Positions 24,430 to 33,620 are shown, counted from the first letter of the stretch. The stretch: DNA of 56,466 nt from Clostridia bacterium (GCA_017961365.1 JAGCXI010000035.1:1-56466); one strand, 5' to 3'. A program made the numbers and translations. The notes: a model not told the origin generated them from the sequence alone.

Positions 24430-24963
24430 TTATTGCTGAATAAATTTCTCCCGATACAAGGTGATCGCTTCGCGAACGATCTCGAGCGCTCTGTCTCTGC
24501 CGAAGATCTCCATCACGGTGGTCTCTTTATGCTCGAGCTGTTTATACACATTGAAGAAGTGGGCGATCTCCTGCACGATATGGGGCGGAAGCTCTCCGAC
24601 GTCACGATAATTATTGAAGGTGGGATCGCGGAAAGGCACGGCGATGATCTTATAATCGAAGGCGCCGCCGTCGATCATCGCCATCACCCCGATGGGATAA
24701 CACTGCACGATGGCAAGGGGCGCGATCTGCTCACTGCAAAGGACGAGGACGTCCAAAGGGTCCTTGTCGTCGGCATAGGTCAAAGGGATGAAACCGTAAT
24801 TCGCGGGATAATGCGTGGACGTATAAAGCACTCTGTCCAAGATGAGCGCGCCCGTGGTTTTATCGAGCTCGTACTTATTCTTACTGCCTTTGCTGATCTC
24901 GATGACGGCGATAAAGTCTTGCGGACTGATGCGTTCGGGATCCATATCACGCCATAAATTCAT
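24430..24963 (-). CDS. ppa: inorganic pyrophosphatase, family I
   Basis: Soluble pyrophosphatase splits PPi to phosphate and drives biosynthetic reactions forward. The 177-residue protein has the family I core: YPANYGFIPLTY, then the metal-binding DDKDPLDVLVL, and later DYKIIAVPFRDP. Length is typical. It is the first gene of a tight run (ppa, glpA-like, FAD oxidoreductase, DUF1667, holA, membrane protein, M28-like protein). It has its own promoter (24996-25024) and a strong AGGAGG seven bases before the ATG. Confidence 0.95.
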   Translation of the reverse strand: MNLWRDMDPERISPQDFIAVIEISKGSKNKYELDKTTGALILDRVLYTSTHYPANYGFIPLTYADDKDPLDVLVLCSEQIAPLAIVQCYPIGVMAMIDGGAFDYKIIAVPFRDPTFNNYRDVGELPPHIVQEIAHFFNVYKQLEHKETTVMEIFGRDRALEIVREAITLYREKFIQQ

Positions 24964-24995
24964 AAGAAAACCTCCTGAAAATCTTCCAATATATT

Positions 24996-25024
24996 ATTTT
25001 AGCACTATAATAAATATATTTCAA
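24996..25024 (-). promoter_or_regulatory. ppa promoter
   Basis: On minus, -35 TTGAAA (25019-25024) and -10 TAAAAT (24996-25001) are 17 bases apart. They give a leader of about 25 bases with AGGAGG. Confidence 0.75.
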
Positions 25025-25071
25025 GAGGTATGAAGCGAATAATCGCATTTTCCCGCCGAAACGCCCGAGAT

Positions 25072-25100
25072 AAAAAAACGTACCGCCCGAAAGCGGTACG
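25072..25100 (-). terminator. intrinsic terminator behind rel
   Basis: CGTACCGC (25079-25086) pairs perfectly with GCGGTACG (25093-25100) around a 6-base loop, and on minus the stem is followed by seven T. It lies about 175 bases past the rel stop. Confidence 0.85.
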
Positions 25101-25174
25101 AGAATCGAGTTAAGCCGGCGCCGGCGCTTTTCAAGGGGTATCTCATTTCTTCGAAAAGACTTTTTTCTTTCGTA
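25075..25174 (-). ncRNA. possible small RNA between rel and ppa
   Basis: On minus, TTCACA (25205-25210) and TACTAT (25181-25186), 18 bases apart, form a plausible promoter. About 100 bases further is a strong intrinsic terminator, and between them lies the self-complementary GCCGGCGCCGGC. No coding frame of its own fits. It could equally be just the 3' untranslated end of rel. No known RNA family is recognised. Confidence 0.25.
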
Positions 25175-25273
25175 CACTGCATAGTATGACGGAAGAAGAA
25201 AAAATGTGAAGCGAAAGTGAGATGCGGCTTTGCCCCTCAGGGCGAAACGTCCGAAAAGCGCTCAATTATGTTT

Positions 25274-27418
25274 TTATCCGCGGACGACGTCCGTGACCGA
25301 CTTGATCTGCATCAGCTTATTTTTCAAAGAAATCAACTCTTCCCTGCCCGCAAGCTCGGCGGTGACCTCGATCTTGACTTTTTTGTCCTTATCCACCGCG
25401 GCGGCGATATGCGTAAGCTCCACGTTCATCGAAGAGAAGAGCTCGGTGACTTTATTGATCGCGGACGTTTCGTCCGCAAAGACGACGAGGGTGACGGAGA
25501 ATTTCCCCGCAACGACGCCGCTCCATTCCGCTTTGATCAAGCGATCATTCTCGAGCTCGGTGACATTCTTACAATCCGCGCGATGCACGTTGATCCCCCT
25601 GCCGCGCGTGACATAGCCGATGATGCGATCTCCGGGAAGCGGATTGCAACATTTGCAGAGATGGACCTGCATCCCGTCCTCGCCGTCGATCAGCACGTTA
25701 TTTCCCGAAGAGGACGGCTTGCGAACGACGGTCTGCTTCGCCTCTTCTTTCGGAATGGTCTGCAGATAACGATGGACGAGCTTATCGATGATCTGTTTGG
25801 GCTTAAGCTCTCCGCATCCCACAGCGGCGAGCACGTCGTCCGCGGAGGAGAAGGACTGTCTTTCCGCCGTCTCATAGATCCAGCTCTCCACCATAAGCTC
25901 CTTCGCGCTGTATCCCGCTTTCTTGCAGGCGGCGATGAGCATATCCCGTCCGATACGGACATTCTCCTCCCGCATCGTTCTTTTGAAATACTGACGGATC
26001 CTCGCCTTCGTGGAGGGCGACGCGACGAAACGGAGCCAATCGCGGCTCGGCTTTGCCGAAGCGGAGGTGATGATCTCCACGATATCCCCCGTTTTGAGCT
26101 TCGTGGAGAGGGAGACGATCTTCATATTGATCTTGCCGCCCGTACATTTATTTCCGACGTCGCTATGGATGGCGTAGGCAAAGTCCACCACCGTGGAGCC
26201 TGCGGGCAGATTGATGACATCGCCGCGCGGCGTAAAGACGAAGACCTCGTCATTGAACATCTCCGTCTTCAAGGCGGCGACGTATTCCTGACTGTCCTCG
26301 ACGTCCGACTCATGGAGCGCCATCACCTCGCGGATCCACTTGATCTTCTCGTCGAGGGTGCGATCCGTCTTCCCGTCTTTATACTTCCAGTGCGCGGCGA
26401 TACCGTACTCGGCAAGGCGATGCATCTCTTTCGTGCGGATCTGCACCTCGAAGGGGGCGCCGAACTCATTCAAAACCGTGGTGTGGAGCGACTGATACAT
26501 ATTCGCCTTGGGCATCGCGATATAATCCTTAAAGCGCCCGGGAAGAGGCGTCCAAAGGGAATGCACGATCCCGAGGACATTATAGCAATCCTTCACCGTA
26601 TCCACGATGATGCGGATCGCCATCAGATCATAGATCTGGTCGATAGAAGACTGCTGCCGCTTCATCTTCCTGTATATGCTGTAAAAATGCTTGGAGCGAC
26701 CGTTGATCTCATAGGGAATGCCGAGCTGTTCGTCGAGCTTTGCCTTCAGCTCTTCGCTGACCTTCCTTACGAAATCATCCCTCTCCTCTTTCTTGGAGGA
26801 GATAAGATCCACAAGTTCGTAATACTCTTTGGGATAAAGATAACGCATGGAGAGATCTTCGAGCTCTCCCTTGATCTGCGACATCCCGAGGCGAGCGGCG
26901 AGCGGCGCATAGATATCCATCGTCTCTTGCGCGATCGCCTGACGGGACTCCTCCGGCTTATAGGAAAGAGAGCGCATATTATGCAGCCGATCCGCAAATT
27001 TGATAATGATGACGCGCACGTCCTTCGCCATCGCAAGGAGCATCTTGCGGAGGTTTTCCGCTTGCGCTTGTTCTTTGCTTTTGAATTGGAGCTTATTCAG
27101 CTTCGTGACCCCTTCGACGAGCATCGTCACCCCCGCGCCGAAGCGCTCTTCCAAGATCTCATGCGTGGCGTCCGTGTCTTCGATGACGTCATGGAGGAAG
27201 CCCGCCGCCACGGTCTCGGCATCCATCCCGAGGTCAAGGAGGATATTCGCCACATGGCAAGGATGAATGATATAGGGCTCGCCCGAGAGCCGGAACTGCC
27301 CTTCGTGCTTTTCTTTCGCGAAGGCAAAAGCCGAGAGAACGAGCTCGCACTGCGTGCCCGAGAAAACGTGCTTGACTTTTTCTATGAGTTCATTCTCGTC
27401 TATCGTGATCTTCGTCAT
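25274..27418 (-). CDS. rel: bifunctional (p)ppGpp synthetase/hydrolase Rel
   Basis: Rel makes and breaks the alarmone (p)ppGpp during starvation. The 714-residue protein has all long-RSH parts in order. First is an HD hydrolase (residues about 25-180, with HDVIEDT and IIKFADRLHNMRSL), then a synthetase with PGRFKDYIA, whose RxKD form marks bifunctional Rel, and FEVQIRTKEMH. A TGS domain (VFTPRGDVINLPAGSTVVDFAYAIH), a helical region and zinc-finger/CC part (CKCCNPLPGDRIIGY) come next, and an ACT domain ends the chain. The hydrolase residues appear intact. ATG follows an extended -10 promoter by only 9 bases, so the mRNA should be almost leaderless. It forms a single-gene unit. Confidence 0.96.
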   Translation of the reverse strand: MTKITIDENELIEKVKHVFSGTQCELVLSAFAFAKEKHEGQFRLSGEPYIIHPCHVANILLDLGMDAETVAAGFLHDVIEDTDATHEILEERFGAGVTMLVEGVTKLNKLQFKSKEQAQAENLRKMLLAMAKDVRVIIIKFADRLHNMRSLSYKPEESRQAIAQETMDIYAPLAARLGMSQIKGELEDLSMRYLYPKEYYELVDLISSKKEERDDFVRKVSEELKAKLDEQLGIPYEINGRSKHFYSIYRKMKRQQSSIDQIYDLMAIRIIVDTVKDCYNVLGIVHSLWTPLPGRFKDYIAMPKANMYQSLHTTVLNEFGAPFEVQIRTKEMHRLAEYGIAAHWKYKDGKTDRTLDEKIKWIREVMALHESDVEDSQEYVAALKTEMFNDEVFVFTPRGDVINLPAGSTVVDFAYAIHSDVGNKCTGGKINMKIVSLSTKLKTGDIVEIITSASAKPSRDWLRFVASPSTKARIRQYFKRTMREENVRIGRDMLIAACKKAGYSAKELMVESWIYETAERQSFSSADDVLAAVGCGELKPKQIIDKLVHRYLQTIPKEEAKQTVVRKPSSSGNNVLIDGEDGMQVHLCKCCNPLPGDRIIGYVTRGRGINVHRADCKNVTELENDRLIKAEWSGVVAGKFSVTLVVFADETSAINKVTELFSSMNVELTHIAAAVDKDKKVKIEVTAELAGREELISLKNKLMQIKSVTDVVRG

Positions 27419-27427
27419 ATATCGATT

Positions 27428-27455
27428 ATTATATCATATCCCTAAAAAGAGACAA
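27428..27455 (-). promoter_or_regulatory. rel promoter with very short leader
   Basis: On minus, -35 TTGTCT (27450-27455) and extended -10 TGATATAAT (TATAAT at 27428-27433) are 16 bases apart. Nine bases separate the -10 from the ATG at 27418, predicting a leader of about 3 bases. Confidence 0.75.
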
Positions 27456-27471
27456 GCTTTTTTTCGCGGTT

Positions 27472-27687
27472 TCAGGATGTTTTTCGCCTAAAAGCAAGGA
27501 CGAAAAGAGCGACAGCCGAAACAAGATAAAAAGCGGAGAGCGCGACGCCCGTCCGAAAACAGAAGACAGGGATCGTTCCCGAATGCAGAAAGGAGAGCAC
27601 GGCGAAAAGCAGGAAGGCGAGAAACACCGCCGCCATAGCCGCTGCCACGATGATAAAGAGCTTCCATTCCCTGCCGAGCTTATTCAA
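27472..27687 (-). CDS. small two-helix membrane protein with TTG start
   Basis: The 71-residue protein consists of two membrane helices (about residues 9-34 and 43-65) with a charged C-terminus. I do not recognise it. The start is TTG at 27687; it is supported by GGAGG six bases upstream and by an 8-base overlap with the end of the GLUG-repeat gene. It is the last gene of the helicase operon. Its size and place suggest a small partner of the membrane-anchored GLUG protein. Confidence 0.6.
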   Translation of the reverse strand: MNKLGREWKLFIIVAAAMAAVFLAFLLFAVLSFLHSGTIPVFCFRTGVALSAFYLVSAVALFVLAFRRKTS

Positions 27688-30016
27688 AATAAACCTCCAA
27701 TGCCTTCATCTCGTCGAGCGAAGCGACTTTCACGGTCTGAAAATCGAGGTTTGAGCCCATTTCCGTCCCTTCGAGCGTCGTCGCGGCGTAAATGTAATTC
27801 ATTCCGCTGAAAAGATCTTGGACGAGGAGGGCGCCCACACCGTGATCCGGCCCCGCTCCCACGTACGCATTCTGCAAAAACAGGATGGGATAGATGCGAT
27901 ACGCGACATAATGCGCGGCGCCGCAGATGCCGCCCGTGAAGGTGTTTTCGTCGCCCGTCGTGACCGCCCCCGTATAGAAGGACTTTTGAATGCTGCCGTA
28001 GCTGCATCCCGCGATCCCGCCGAGATAGACATAAGCTTTCTTGCCCTCTTCCCACTGCGTGACGGAGGCGCTGACATCCGCGATCTGGCGGCAGGCGGAG
28101 ATATCGTTATTTGCGTCGTTTCGCGCGGTGATGCCGCCTGCATAGGCGCTGTCCGACGTGCTGACTGCCGACACCTTCCCGAGCCCGGAGCAGGAAGTCA
28201 CCGTGCCCGCATAGATATCATACGTGCGGTTAATGGCGGTGATCCCGCCCGAATAGGCATAAGCATTCTTTCCTTTCGCGCTGACCTCCGCGTGATTCAG
28301 AGAGGTCGTGATCGCGCCGAAATTCAGTCCGACGACGCCGCCCGCACACGCGGCGGAAAGCTCCTCTTCGGGCGCGGAAAGGCTCGCCGTGCTCTCGATC
28401 TCTCCGTAATTCTCGCAATCCACGACGTTCGTGAAATTATCCTTCGCAATCCCCGCTGCGCAAGCTTCGTCCGTGGAGCTATACGCCGTGATTTTTCCGC
28501 GGGAGAGATTCCCGTACAGCCCGACTTCGGTGAGCGTTGGATTTGCATTCTCCGCACGCTCATTCCGACAGACGATGCCCGCCGCAAAGGCGTATCCGTA
28601 CGCGCCCCGCGCCGTGACGTCTCCTTCATTCTTGCAGTCTTTTACGACGCCCGTATTCATGCATGCGATGCCCGCCGCATATGCCGCGGCAACGGAGGCG
28701 CCCTCCTCGAGGGAAGCCAATGCGATCTCGGAGGTGATGCTCGCGCCATTCACCGAGCGATACACCCCACCCTCATTTTCCGCGACGATCCCCGCCACAT
28801 TCGGATTCCATCTCGAGATAGTCGTGCGCTGCGTAAACTCGACGGAGGAGCCGCATTCCGTGATATTCCCCGCCGCTTTATTGCGCGCGGCGATGCCCGC
28901 CATATCCACCGCGACGGAGGTGACTTTTCCTTGCGCGAAGCAGCCTTTGATCGTGCCCCGATTCTCGCCGACGAACGCCGCGAAATAACTATTGCCGCCT
29001 TCTTCTCCCGTAAATGCCAAGGTGACTACGGCGGTGCTGTCCGATATGATCCCTTCATTCACCGTGGCAAAAAGAGAAAAAACGTTGGTGACGGAGGTTT
29101 CGTCGTCTTCCGCGTTCTCCTCGACAAGAGTGTCCGAGAAAGACTCTTTTGCATAGGAAAGATCCTTGGTCACGACCGAAACGTTCTCCAATTTTCCTAA
29201 GTTTTTTCCGATCACTGCGCGCGCGGGATAGCCCTCCTCCAAGACGAAAGTGACGTCCTTCAAAACGCCCGTGAAGACTTCTGCGAAAGGCGTCGTCAGA
29301 TGAATGATATGATCCCCGCCGAGGATCACGGCGGAGACCTCTTCCGCCGTCGAGGAAAGCGTAAGATCCCTCTCGACGGAGATCGTATCTTCTTCGGACA
29401 AAAGCGAGGTCATCTCTTTCGCATTTCGGACGCGATAAGGATGTTTCGTCGTCCCCAGCCCCGAATACGCCGCGAGAGACAAGCTCAGCGCGAGGGTCAA
29501 AGAAAAGAGCGAAAGCAGGACGACGGCAGAAATTCGGAGGATTTTCTTTTGCAGATAAGGCATCGGTTCTTTGGGCAAGATCAGGGCGTCTCCCTTTCGC
29601 GCGACGCCTTCCCCGAGCCGCGTATAATAAATGCGATGAAGGGCGGGAAGATAACGGTCCGCCGCGGGATAGACGGCGTAAAGCTTTTTCAAAGCGCGCG
29701 GCTTGCCGAGGATCGCGAGCATCTCCAAGGGAGAGACTTCCTTCCCTTGATAATGCCGCAGGGCTTTCCCCGCTTTCTTCATAAAGAGGGCATCCGCCTC
29801 TTCGATACGGTCATAACGGATGCGCACGCGTTCTTTCGAGAGCGCGTCGAAATATCGCCGAACGATGCGACGCGACGAAAAAAGATAAAGCAGAGAAAGG
29901 AGCGGGAAACGCCCGAAGACGGCGGAAAATACCTCGGGGGAAGCGATCTCCCCGAAGCCTTTCGCATCGTCCGCGCGGACGATCTCCAAAAGTCTTTTCT
30001 CCGCCTCGAATCTCAT
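27680..30016 (-). CDS. membrane-anchored GLUG-repeat surface protein
   Basis: The 778-residue protein has a cytoplasmic helical part (residues 1 to about 155), one membrane helix (about 160-182), and then a long extracellular region. This contains a dozen or so GLUG-like units of the form AGI-x-x-x-N-x-G-x-I-x-x-C, for example AGIAARNKAAGNITEC and GGVVGLNFGAI, which should stack into a beta-solenoid. GLUG repeats occur in surface adhesins and protease-associated proteins of gut bacteria. The N-terminal part matches nothing I know. ATG at 30016 overlaps the upstream coiled-coil gene as ATGA; a start 11 codons earlier is possible but inside that gene. Its operon with a helicase is odd. Confidence 0.8.
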   Translation of the reverse strand: MRFEAEKRLLEIVRADDAKGFGEIASPEVFSAVFGRFPLLSLLYLFSSRRIVRRYFDALSKERVRIRYDRIEEADALFMKKAGKALRHYQGKEVSPLEMLAILGKPRALKKLYAVYPAADRYLPALHRIYYTRLGEGVARKGDALILPKEPMPYLQKKILRISAVVLLSLFSLTLALSLSLAAYSGLGTTKHPYRVRNAKEMTSLLSEEDTISVERDLTLSSTAEEVSAVILGGDHIIHLTTPFAEVFTGVLKDVTFVLEEGYPARAVIGKNLGKLENVSVVTKDLSYAKESFSDTLVEENAEDDETSVTNVFSLFATVNEGIISDSTAVVTLAFTGEEGGNSYFAAFVGENRGTIKGCFAQGKVTSVAVDMAGIAARNKAAGNITECGSSVEFTQRTTISRWNPNVAGIVAENEGGVYRSVNGASITSEIALASLEEGASVAAAYAAGIACMNTGVVKDCKNEGDVTARGAYGYAFAAGIVCRNERAENANPTLTEVGLYGNLSRGKITAYSSTDEACAAGIAKDNFTNVVDCENYGEIESTASLSAPEEELSAACAGGVVGLNFGAITTSLNHAEVSAKGKNAYAYSGGITAINRTYDIYAGTVTSCSGLGKVSAVSTSDSAYAGGITARNDANNDISACRQIADVSASVTQWEEGKKAYVYLGGIAGCSYGSIQKSFYTGAVTTGDENTFTGGICGAAHYVAYRIYPILFLQNAYVGAGPDHGVGALLVQDLFSGMNYIYAATTLEGTEMGSNLDFQTVKVASLDEMKALEVYFE

Positions 30017-30720
30017 TTCTTTCTCTTCACGCCCCGATCGGCAGCCCACCTGTCGAGAATGTCGTAAATGTAACTTTCATTTACAGCCTCCCCTTCCGTG
30101 ACCTTCCGAAGAAGTTCGCTCGTGGAAAGGAAGGACGCCGTAAGACTCTCTATGCCGGCATTTCCTTCGCGGACGCCCGCCTCCAGCTCGGTGAAGCGCG
30201 CCCGAATGCCCGTGAGTTTGTCATTATTCTCCGAGAGCGCCGCCGCCACATCTTTATTGATAAATTCCGCCACTTTATTCACCCCCGCGTTATAATTCGC
30301 GACGGTGCGTTCGAGCTCTTTCAAATTATAATTCTTGCGCTTTTCGTCGAGCGTACTTTCCAGCCTGCCGATCTGCTCTTCCGCCTCTCCTTCGAGCTTA
30401 GAGAGCGCGTCCAGCGTGCTTTCCAGCTTCCCGAGCGTTCGGGAAAGGGTCTCGACCTCCTTTTCATAACGCTCGCTCTTGACGAGGAAAGCGTCGATCT
30501 CATGCGCCAAACTCTGCGCTTTCGTCGCCTCGGAAGAAAGGGTCTTATAAATGCGATCGAGATTTCCCGAAACGTCCCCTTCGAAAGCGGCGTTCAGCCT
30601 CTCGATGTCCCCCCGCAGACTGTCGTACGTGTCGGCGAATTCACGCAAATTCTCCGTAACGGGGGTCAAAAGATCTCTGTATTCGCGAAATGATTCGATA
30701 AGTGCTTTAACGTCTTCCAT
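30013..30720 (-). CDS. coiled-coil protein
   Basis: The 235-residue protein is almost wholly helical, with long heptad stretches (for example LESTLDALSKLEGEAEEQIG and LKELERTVANYN) and no membrane segment or enzyme motif. It is probably a cytosolic rod or a bridging factor. The ATG at 30720 touches the helicase stop as TGATG and has AAAGGAG seven bases upstream; the GTG one codon earlier is less well placed. Lying between a helicase and a membrane-anchored protein, it could link the two, but this is inference from order only. Confidence 0.7.
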   Translation of the reverse strand: MEDVKALIESFREYRDLLTPVTENLREFADTYDSLRGDIERLNAAFEGDVSGNLDRIYKTLSSEATKAQSLAHEIDAFLVKSERYEKEVETLSRTLGKLESTLDALSKLEGEAEEQIGRLESTLDEKRKNYNLKELERTVANYNAGVNKVAEFINKDVAAALSENNDKLTGIRARFTELEAGVREGNAGIESLTASFLSTSELLRKVTEGEAVNESYIYDILDRWAADRGVKRKK

Positions 30721-33068
30721 CACTTTGCTCCTTTTGCCTTTTTATTCCTTCTTTTCAAGAGAGAGGAGACCTCCCTCATTTCTCCTTTCAGATGCGCAAG
30801 ATCGCTCTCGATGACGCGCGAGACGATCTTCATCGCCGCCGCATTCCCCTTGAGTTTCTCGAAATGAGACACGACGCGATAATCCAGACGGGCGTCCTCC
30901 CCCGTCGTCGTGGCGTCCACCATCGCGGCGAGGTCAGTTTCGCCCGCAAGCTCGAAATACTCCTTCGCTTGGGCGTGATATCCTTTCTCCCAATACGCGA
31001 CGCCCGCATTCACGTAATCGCCCGCCGAGACGTAATTCTTCCAGATCTCGATATCGAAAAGCACCTTCTTCCGCTCGAGATCATTGATGAGAGAAGCGGC
31101 GGCGTTTTCCGCATTGTCATATTGCCCGAGCTTCATAAATTCGACGGCGCGACGCTTATATTCTTCCTGCTCGACAAGGGTGCTTCCCACCGTTTCTTTG
31201 ATCCGACGGACGGCGTCCTCTGCCCGTACTTCCTCAAAATGCTCTTTGAAGAAGGAAGAAAACTGCGGGATATCCTTTTCTTCCGCCACGAAAAGATGCC
31301 TGCGCGCACGGGAGACACCCACGTAAAAGAGATTGAAATAATAACGATAGAGGCTATTCTCGTCCGCTTTCTTTCGATCGAGTTCGATACGCGCGAGACG
31401 GGCGAATTGCTCCCGATTCGAGGAAAGCACGTTATACAAAACGACGGTGTCCCTCTCCAAGCCTTTGATCTCGGAGACGGTGAGGATCTCCTTTTTCGGC
31501 AGGAGGGCGCGAAGCCGCTCTTTCTCCGCCTGCGAAGCGACCACCACCGTGAAATTATCCGTGACTTCTTTCTTCATCCTCTCAAGGAAATCCCCCGAAC
31601 GGAAATACAGCGCAAAGGAACCTTTTTCCCTTGAAACAGCCTCGGCATCCAAGACGAAGCCATGCACGCCGAAAGTCTCGCGATTCAGCTTTGCGAGCGC
31701 CATGACGATATCCGCGATCTCCTTGCTGTTTCGATAATTATACTTGAGCTCGGAGACTTCTGTGACATCCTTTTTATAGAGAAGATCCTTTAACGCCGCG
31801 AATGAAAAATAAGCGGGATTCACCATCTGCGAAGCGTCGCCCACGCAGAAAAGTTTGATGGCGATATCGCGGAAATAAGCGAGTTGGACGTGGGTGAAAT
31901 CCTGTACCTCGTCCAAGATGACGAGAGAATACTCCGGGTACTTCGTCTCGCGGGACATCTCCTCGCAAGCGGCATTGAGATCTGTTTCGCCGACCTCGGC
32001 AAGATAGTCTTTATACGCCGCGGAAAGGTCATAAACGTACTCCGCTTCCGCGCGGGTGAAAGTGCCTTCCCGCGCGAGGACGTACCCCTCTTTCCCCATC
32101 GCCTCTCCCGTCGCTTTGCCGAAGAGATAGCCATAGATCTCTTTATACAAGACCTCACGCGCAATGGAATGCTTCTTTCCGCGTTGCAGAAGGTTATAAT
32201 TCTTCATCTCCGCCAAAAAGCGACGGAAGGTCTCTTCATCCGCCTTCTTCCTCTCACCGTACTTCTTGCGATAAATATCCTCGAGGAGAAGATAATCCAC
32301 CTTTTCGGAGAGATAAGTGAGGATCCCCTCGATCTGCTCGCGGACGGGCGCGTCCGCGCGCAAAGGCACGCCGATCACCCGCGTCACCGCAAGGAGATCC
32401 GTCGCGTCCAAGCGGATCTTTCCGCCGTCGAGATCGGCAAGAAAGGCGCGCAAACTCTCTGCGAAAGCCTCCGCCTTTTTCCGCACGTCGAGGAGCAAGC
32501 CACGGGAAAAAGTGCTGTACAGCGTACGTCCGCGATAAGAGGAGACCGCAGCGAAAAGGATCTTGTCGATACAAACATTCGTCTTACCGCTACCCGCAAT
32601 GCCCTGTACGAGAAGGTTCTTCCCTTCCGCGCGGACGATCGCATTCTGCTCTTCATTCAAAAGCGGAAGATTCACTTCTTCGCTGAAAGTGCGATAAAGC
32701 TTGCGATCCCGATACGGGGACGCCGCCGTCCTCTCCACGCGCCATTCGTCGAGCCCCTTCAAACGGGGATCGCCCTCATGGGTGACGAGATAAGAACGGA
32801 AAGCATAAAAGATCACCGCCGCTCCGTCTCGAAAAGCGGGCTCGAAGGCGGCGAAAAGCTTCACGTCCTCGGCATAAAAAGAAAAATGTCCTTCCCGAAG
32901 CCCCGCTCGCAACGCGGAGGAAGCAAGATGGGTCAGAAGGACGTTCACATTCGCGAGTTTCGCCGTGGCAAGAGAGAAGTCTTCCGTCTTATATACGGAA
33001 TATTCCGTAAGATACAGCTCGTCGTGATCGACGACGATCTTCTCCGTTCTTCTCGTCTCTTTCGGCAT
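30720..33068 (-). CDS. UvrD/Rep-like superfamily 1 helicase
   Basis: The 782-residue protein has SF1 helicase motifs: Walker A VQGIAGSGKTN near residues 154-164, Walker B LDEVQDFTH near 390, motif III VGDASQMV, the GLERDTVVLYN region and motif VI YVGVSRARRHLFVA. The first 135 residues are a separate domain of unknown kind, and the last 130 or so look like a TPR-type helical repeat (AGVAYWEKGYHAQAKEYFELAGE). It resembles UvrD and HelD distantly but lacks HelD's long N-terminal coiled coil; notably the next gene encodes a separate coiled-coil protein. It starts 9 bases after padR and heads the coiled-coil/GLUG/membrane-protein set. Confidence 0.88.
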   Translation of the reverse strand: MPKETRRTEKIVVDHDELYLTEYSVYKTEDFSLATAKLANVNVLLTHLASSALRAGLREGHFSFYAEDVKLFAAFEPAFRDGAAVIFYAFRSYLVTHEGDPRLKGLDEWRVERTAASPYRDRKLYRTFSEEVNLPLLNEEQNAIVRAEGKNLLVQGIAGSGKTNVCIDKILFAAVSSYRGRTLYSTFSRGLLLDVRKKAEAFAESLRAFLADLDGGKIRLDATDLLAVTRVIGVPLRADAPVREQIEGILTYLSEKVDYLLLEDIYRKKYGERKKADEETFRRFLAEMKNYNLLQRGKKHSIAREVLYKEIYGYLFGKATGEAMGKEGYVLAREGTFTRAEAEYVYDLSAAYKDYLAEVGETDLNAACEEMSRETKYPEYSLVILDEVQDFTHVQLAYFRDIAIKLFCVGDASQMVNPAYFSFAALKDLLYKKDVTEVSELKYNYRNSKEIADIVMALAKLNRETFGVHGFVLDAEAVSREKGSFALYFRSGDFLERMKKEVTDNFTVVVASQAEKERLRALLPKKEILTVSEIKGLERDTVVLYNVLSSNREQFARLARIELDRKKADENSLYRYYFNLFYVGVSRARRHLFVAEEKDIPQFSSFFKEHFEEVRAEDAVRRIKETVGSTLVEQEEYKRRAVEFMKLGQYDNAENAAASLINDLERKKVLFDIEIWKNYVSAGDYVNAGVAYWEKGYHAQAKEYFELAGETDLAAMVDATTTGEDARLDYRVVSHFEKLKGNAAAMKIVSRVIESDLAHLKGEMREVSSLLKRRNKKAKGAK

Positions 33069-33077
33069 ATTTTACAT

Positions 33078-33620
33078 TCAGACGAGGGCTTTCAGCCTCG
33101 CCACAGTCTCGTCGATCCACTTGATCTGGAAGTCATAATACGCGATGGAATAATTCGTGGAATACAGCCAATACGCGGGCTTCGCCGCGGTCTCTTCCAC
33201 CTTTCCGATCTCGGACACCTGCGCCTCGATATCCGCACGCGCTTCGAGGCAGATCTTGCGATAATTCTCAAGAAGATTGATCGCGTGCTCCCGATCCACT
33301 TTCGCGGAGAAGAAAAGCTTCATCAAAAGAGGATTGCGGACGACGCCGAGCTCCGACGCGCTGTCGTCTTTCAGCCAGCGAACGAGCTCCGCATTTCCTT
33401 CCTTGGTGATGCCATAGACCCTTTTATTCGGACGGGCGTCTTGCTCCACCTTCGAAGAACGCACCCATCCGATCTCTTCCATCTTGTCGAGCTCGCGATA
33501 GATCTGACTCTGATTCGCCACCCAAAAATAACTGAGAGACTCTTGAAAGAGCTTGGAAAGATCATATCCCGAGGACTTACGCAAGGTAAGCAAACCCAAT
33601 AAACCGTGTTTTAACGACAT
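33078..33620 (-). CDS. PadR-family transcriptional regulator
   Basis: The 180-residue protein has an N-terminal winged helix typical of PadR (LKHGLLGLLTLRKSSGYDLSK, then QIYRELDKMEEIGWV and KRVYGITKEGNAEL) and a helical C-terminal dimerisation part ending KWIDETVARLKAL. PadR proteins are usually repressors released by a small ligand. It is the first gene of the operon with the helicase. Its promoter contains inverted and direct repeats over the -10 box, so autoregulation of the whole set is likely. GGGAG lies six bases before the ATG. Confidence 0.93.
   Translation of the reverse strand: MSLKHGLLGLLTLRKSSGYDLSKLFQESLSYFWVANQSQIYRELDKMEEIGWVRSSKVEQDARPNKRVYGITKEGNAELVRWLKDDSASELGVVRNPLLMKLFFSAKVDREHAINLLENYRKICLEARADIEAQVSEIGKVEETAAKPAYWLYSTNYSIAYYDFQIKWIDETVARLKALV

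Larger units (their letters stand above)
24964..25273. other. intergenic stretch between ppa and rel
   Basis: About 310 bases hold the ppa promoter, an intrinsic minus-strand terminator, the 12-base palindrome GCCGGCGCCGGC (25114-25125) and a possible small-RNA promoter. A frame of 76 codons (24947-25177, minus) passes straight through the terminator and ppa promoter and is not a believable gene. Confidence 0.6.

Noticed and set aside
24947-25177. 76-codon minus frame between rel and ppa
   Set aside because: It crosses a strong terminator and the ppa promoter and lacks a ribosome site.
25217-27445. 742-codon open frame on plus opposite rel
   Set aside because: The minus strand encodes an unmistakable Rel; the opposite frame has no recognisable motif.
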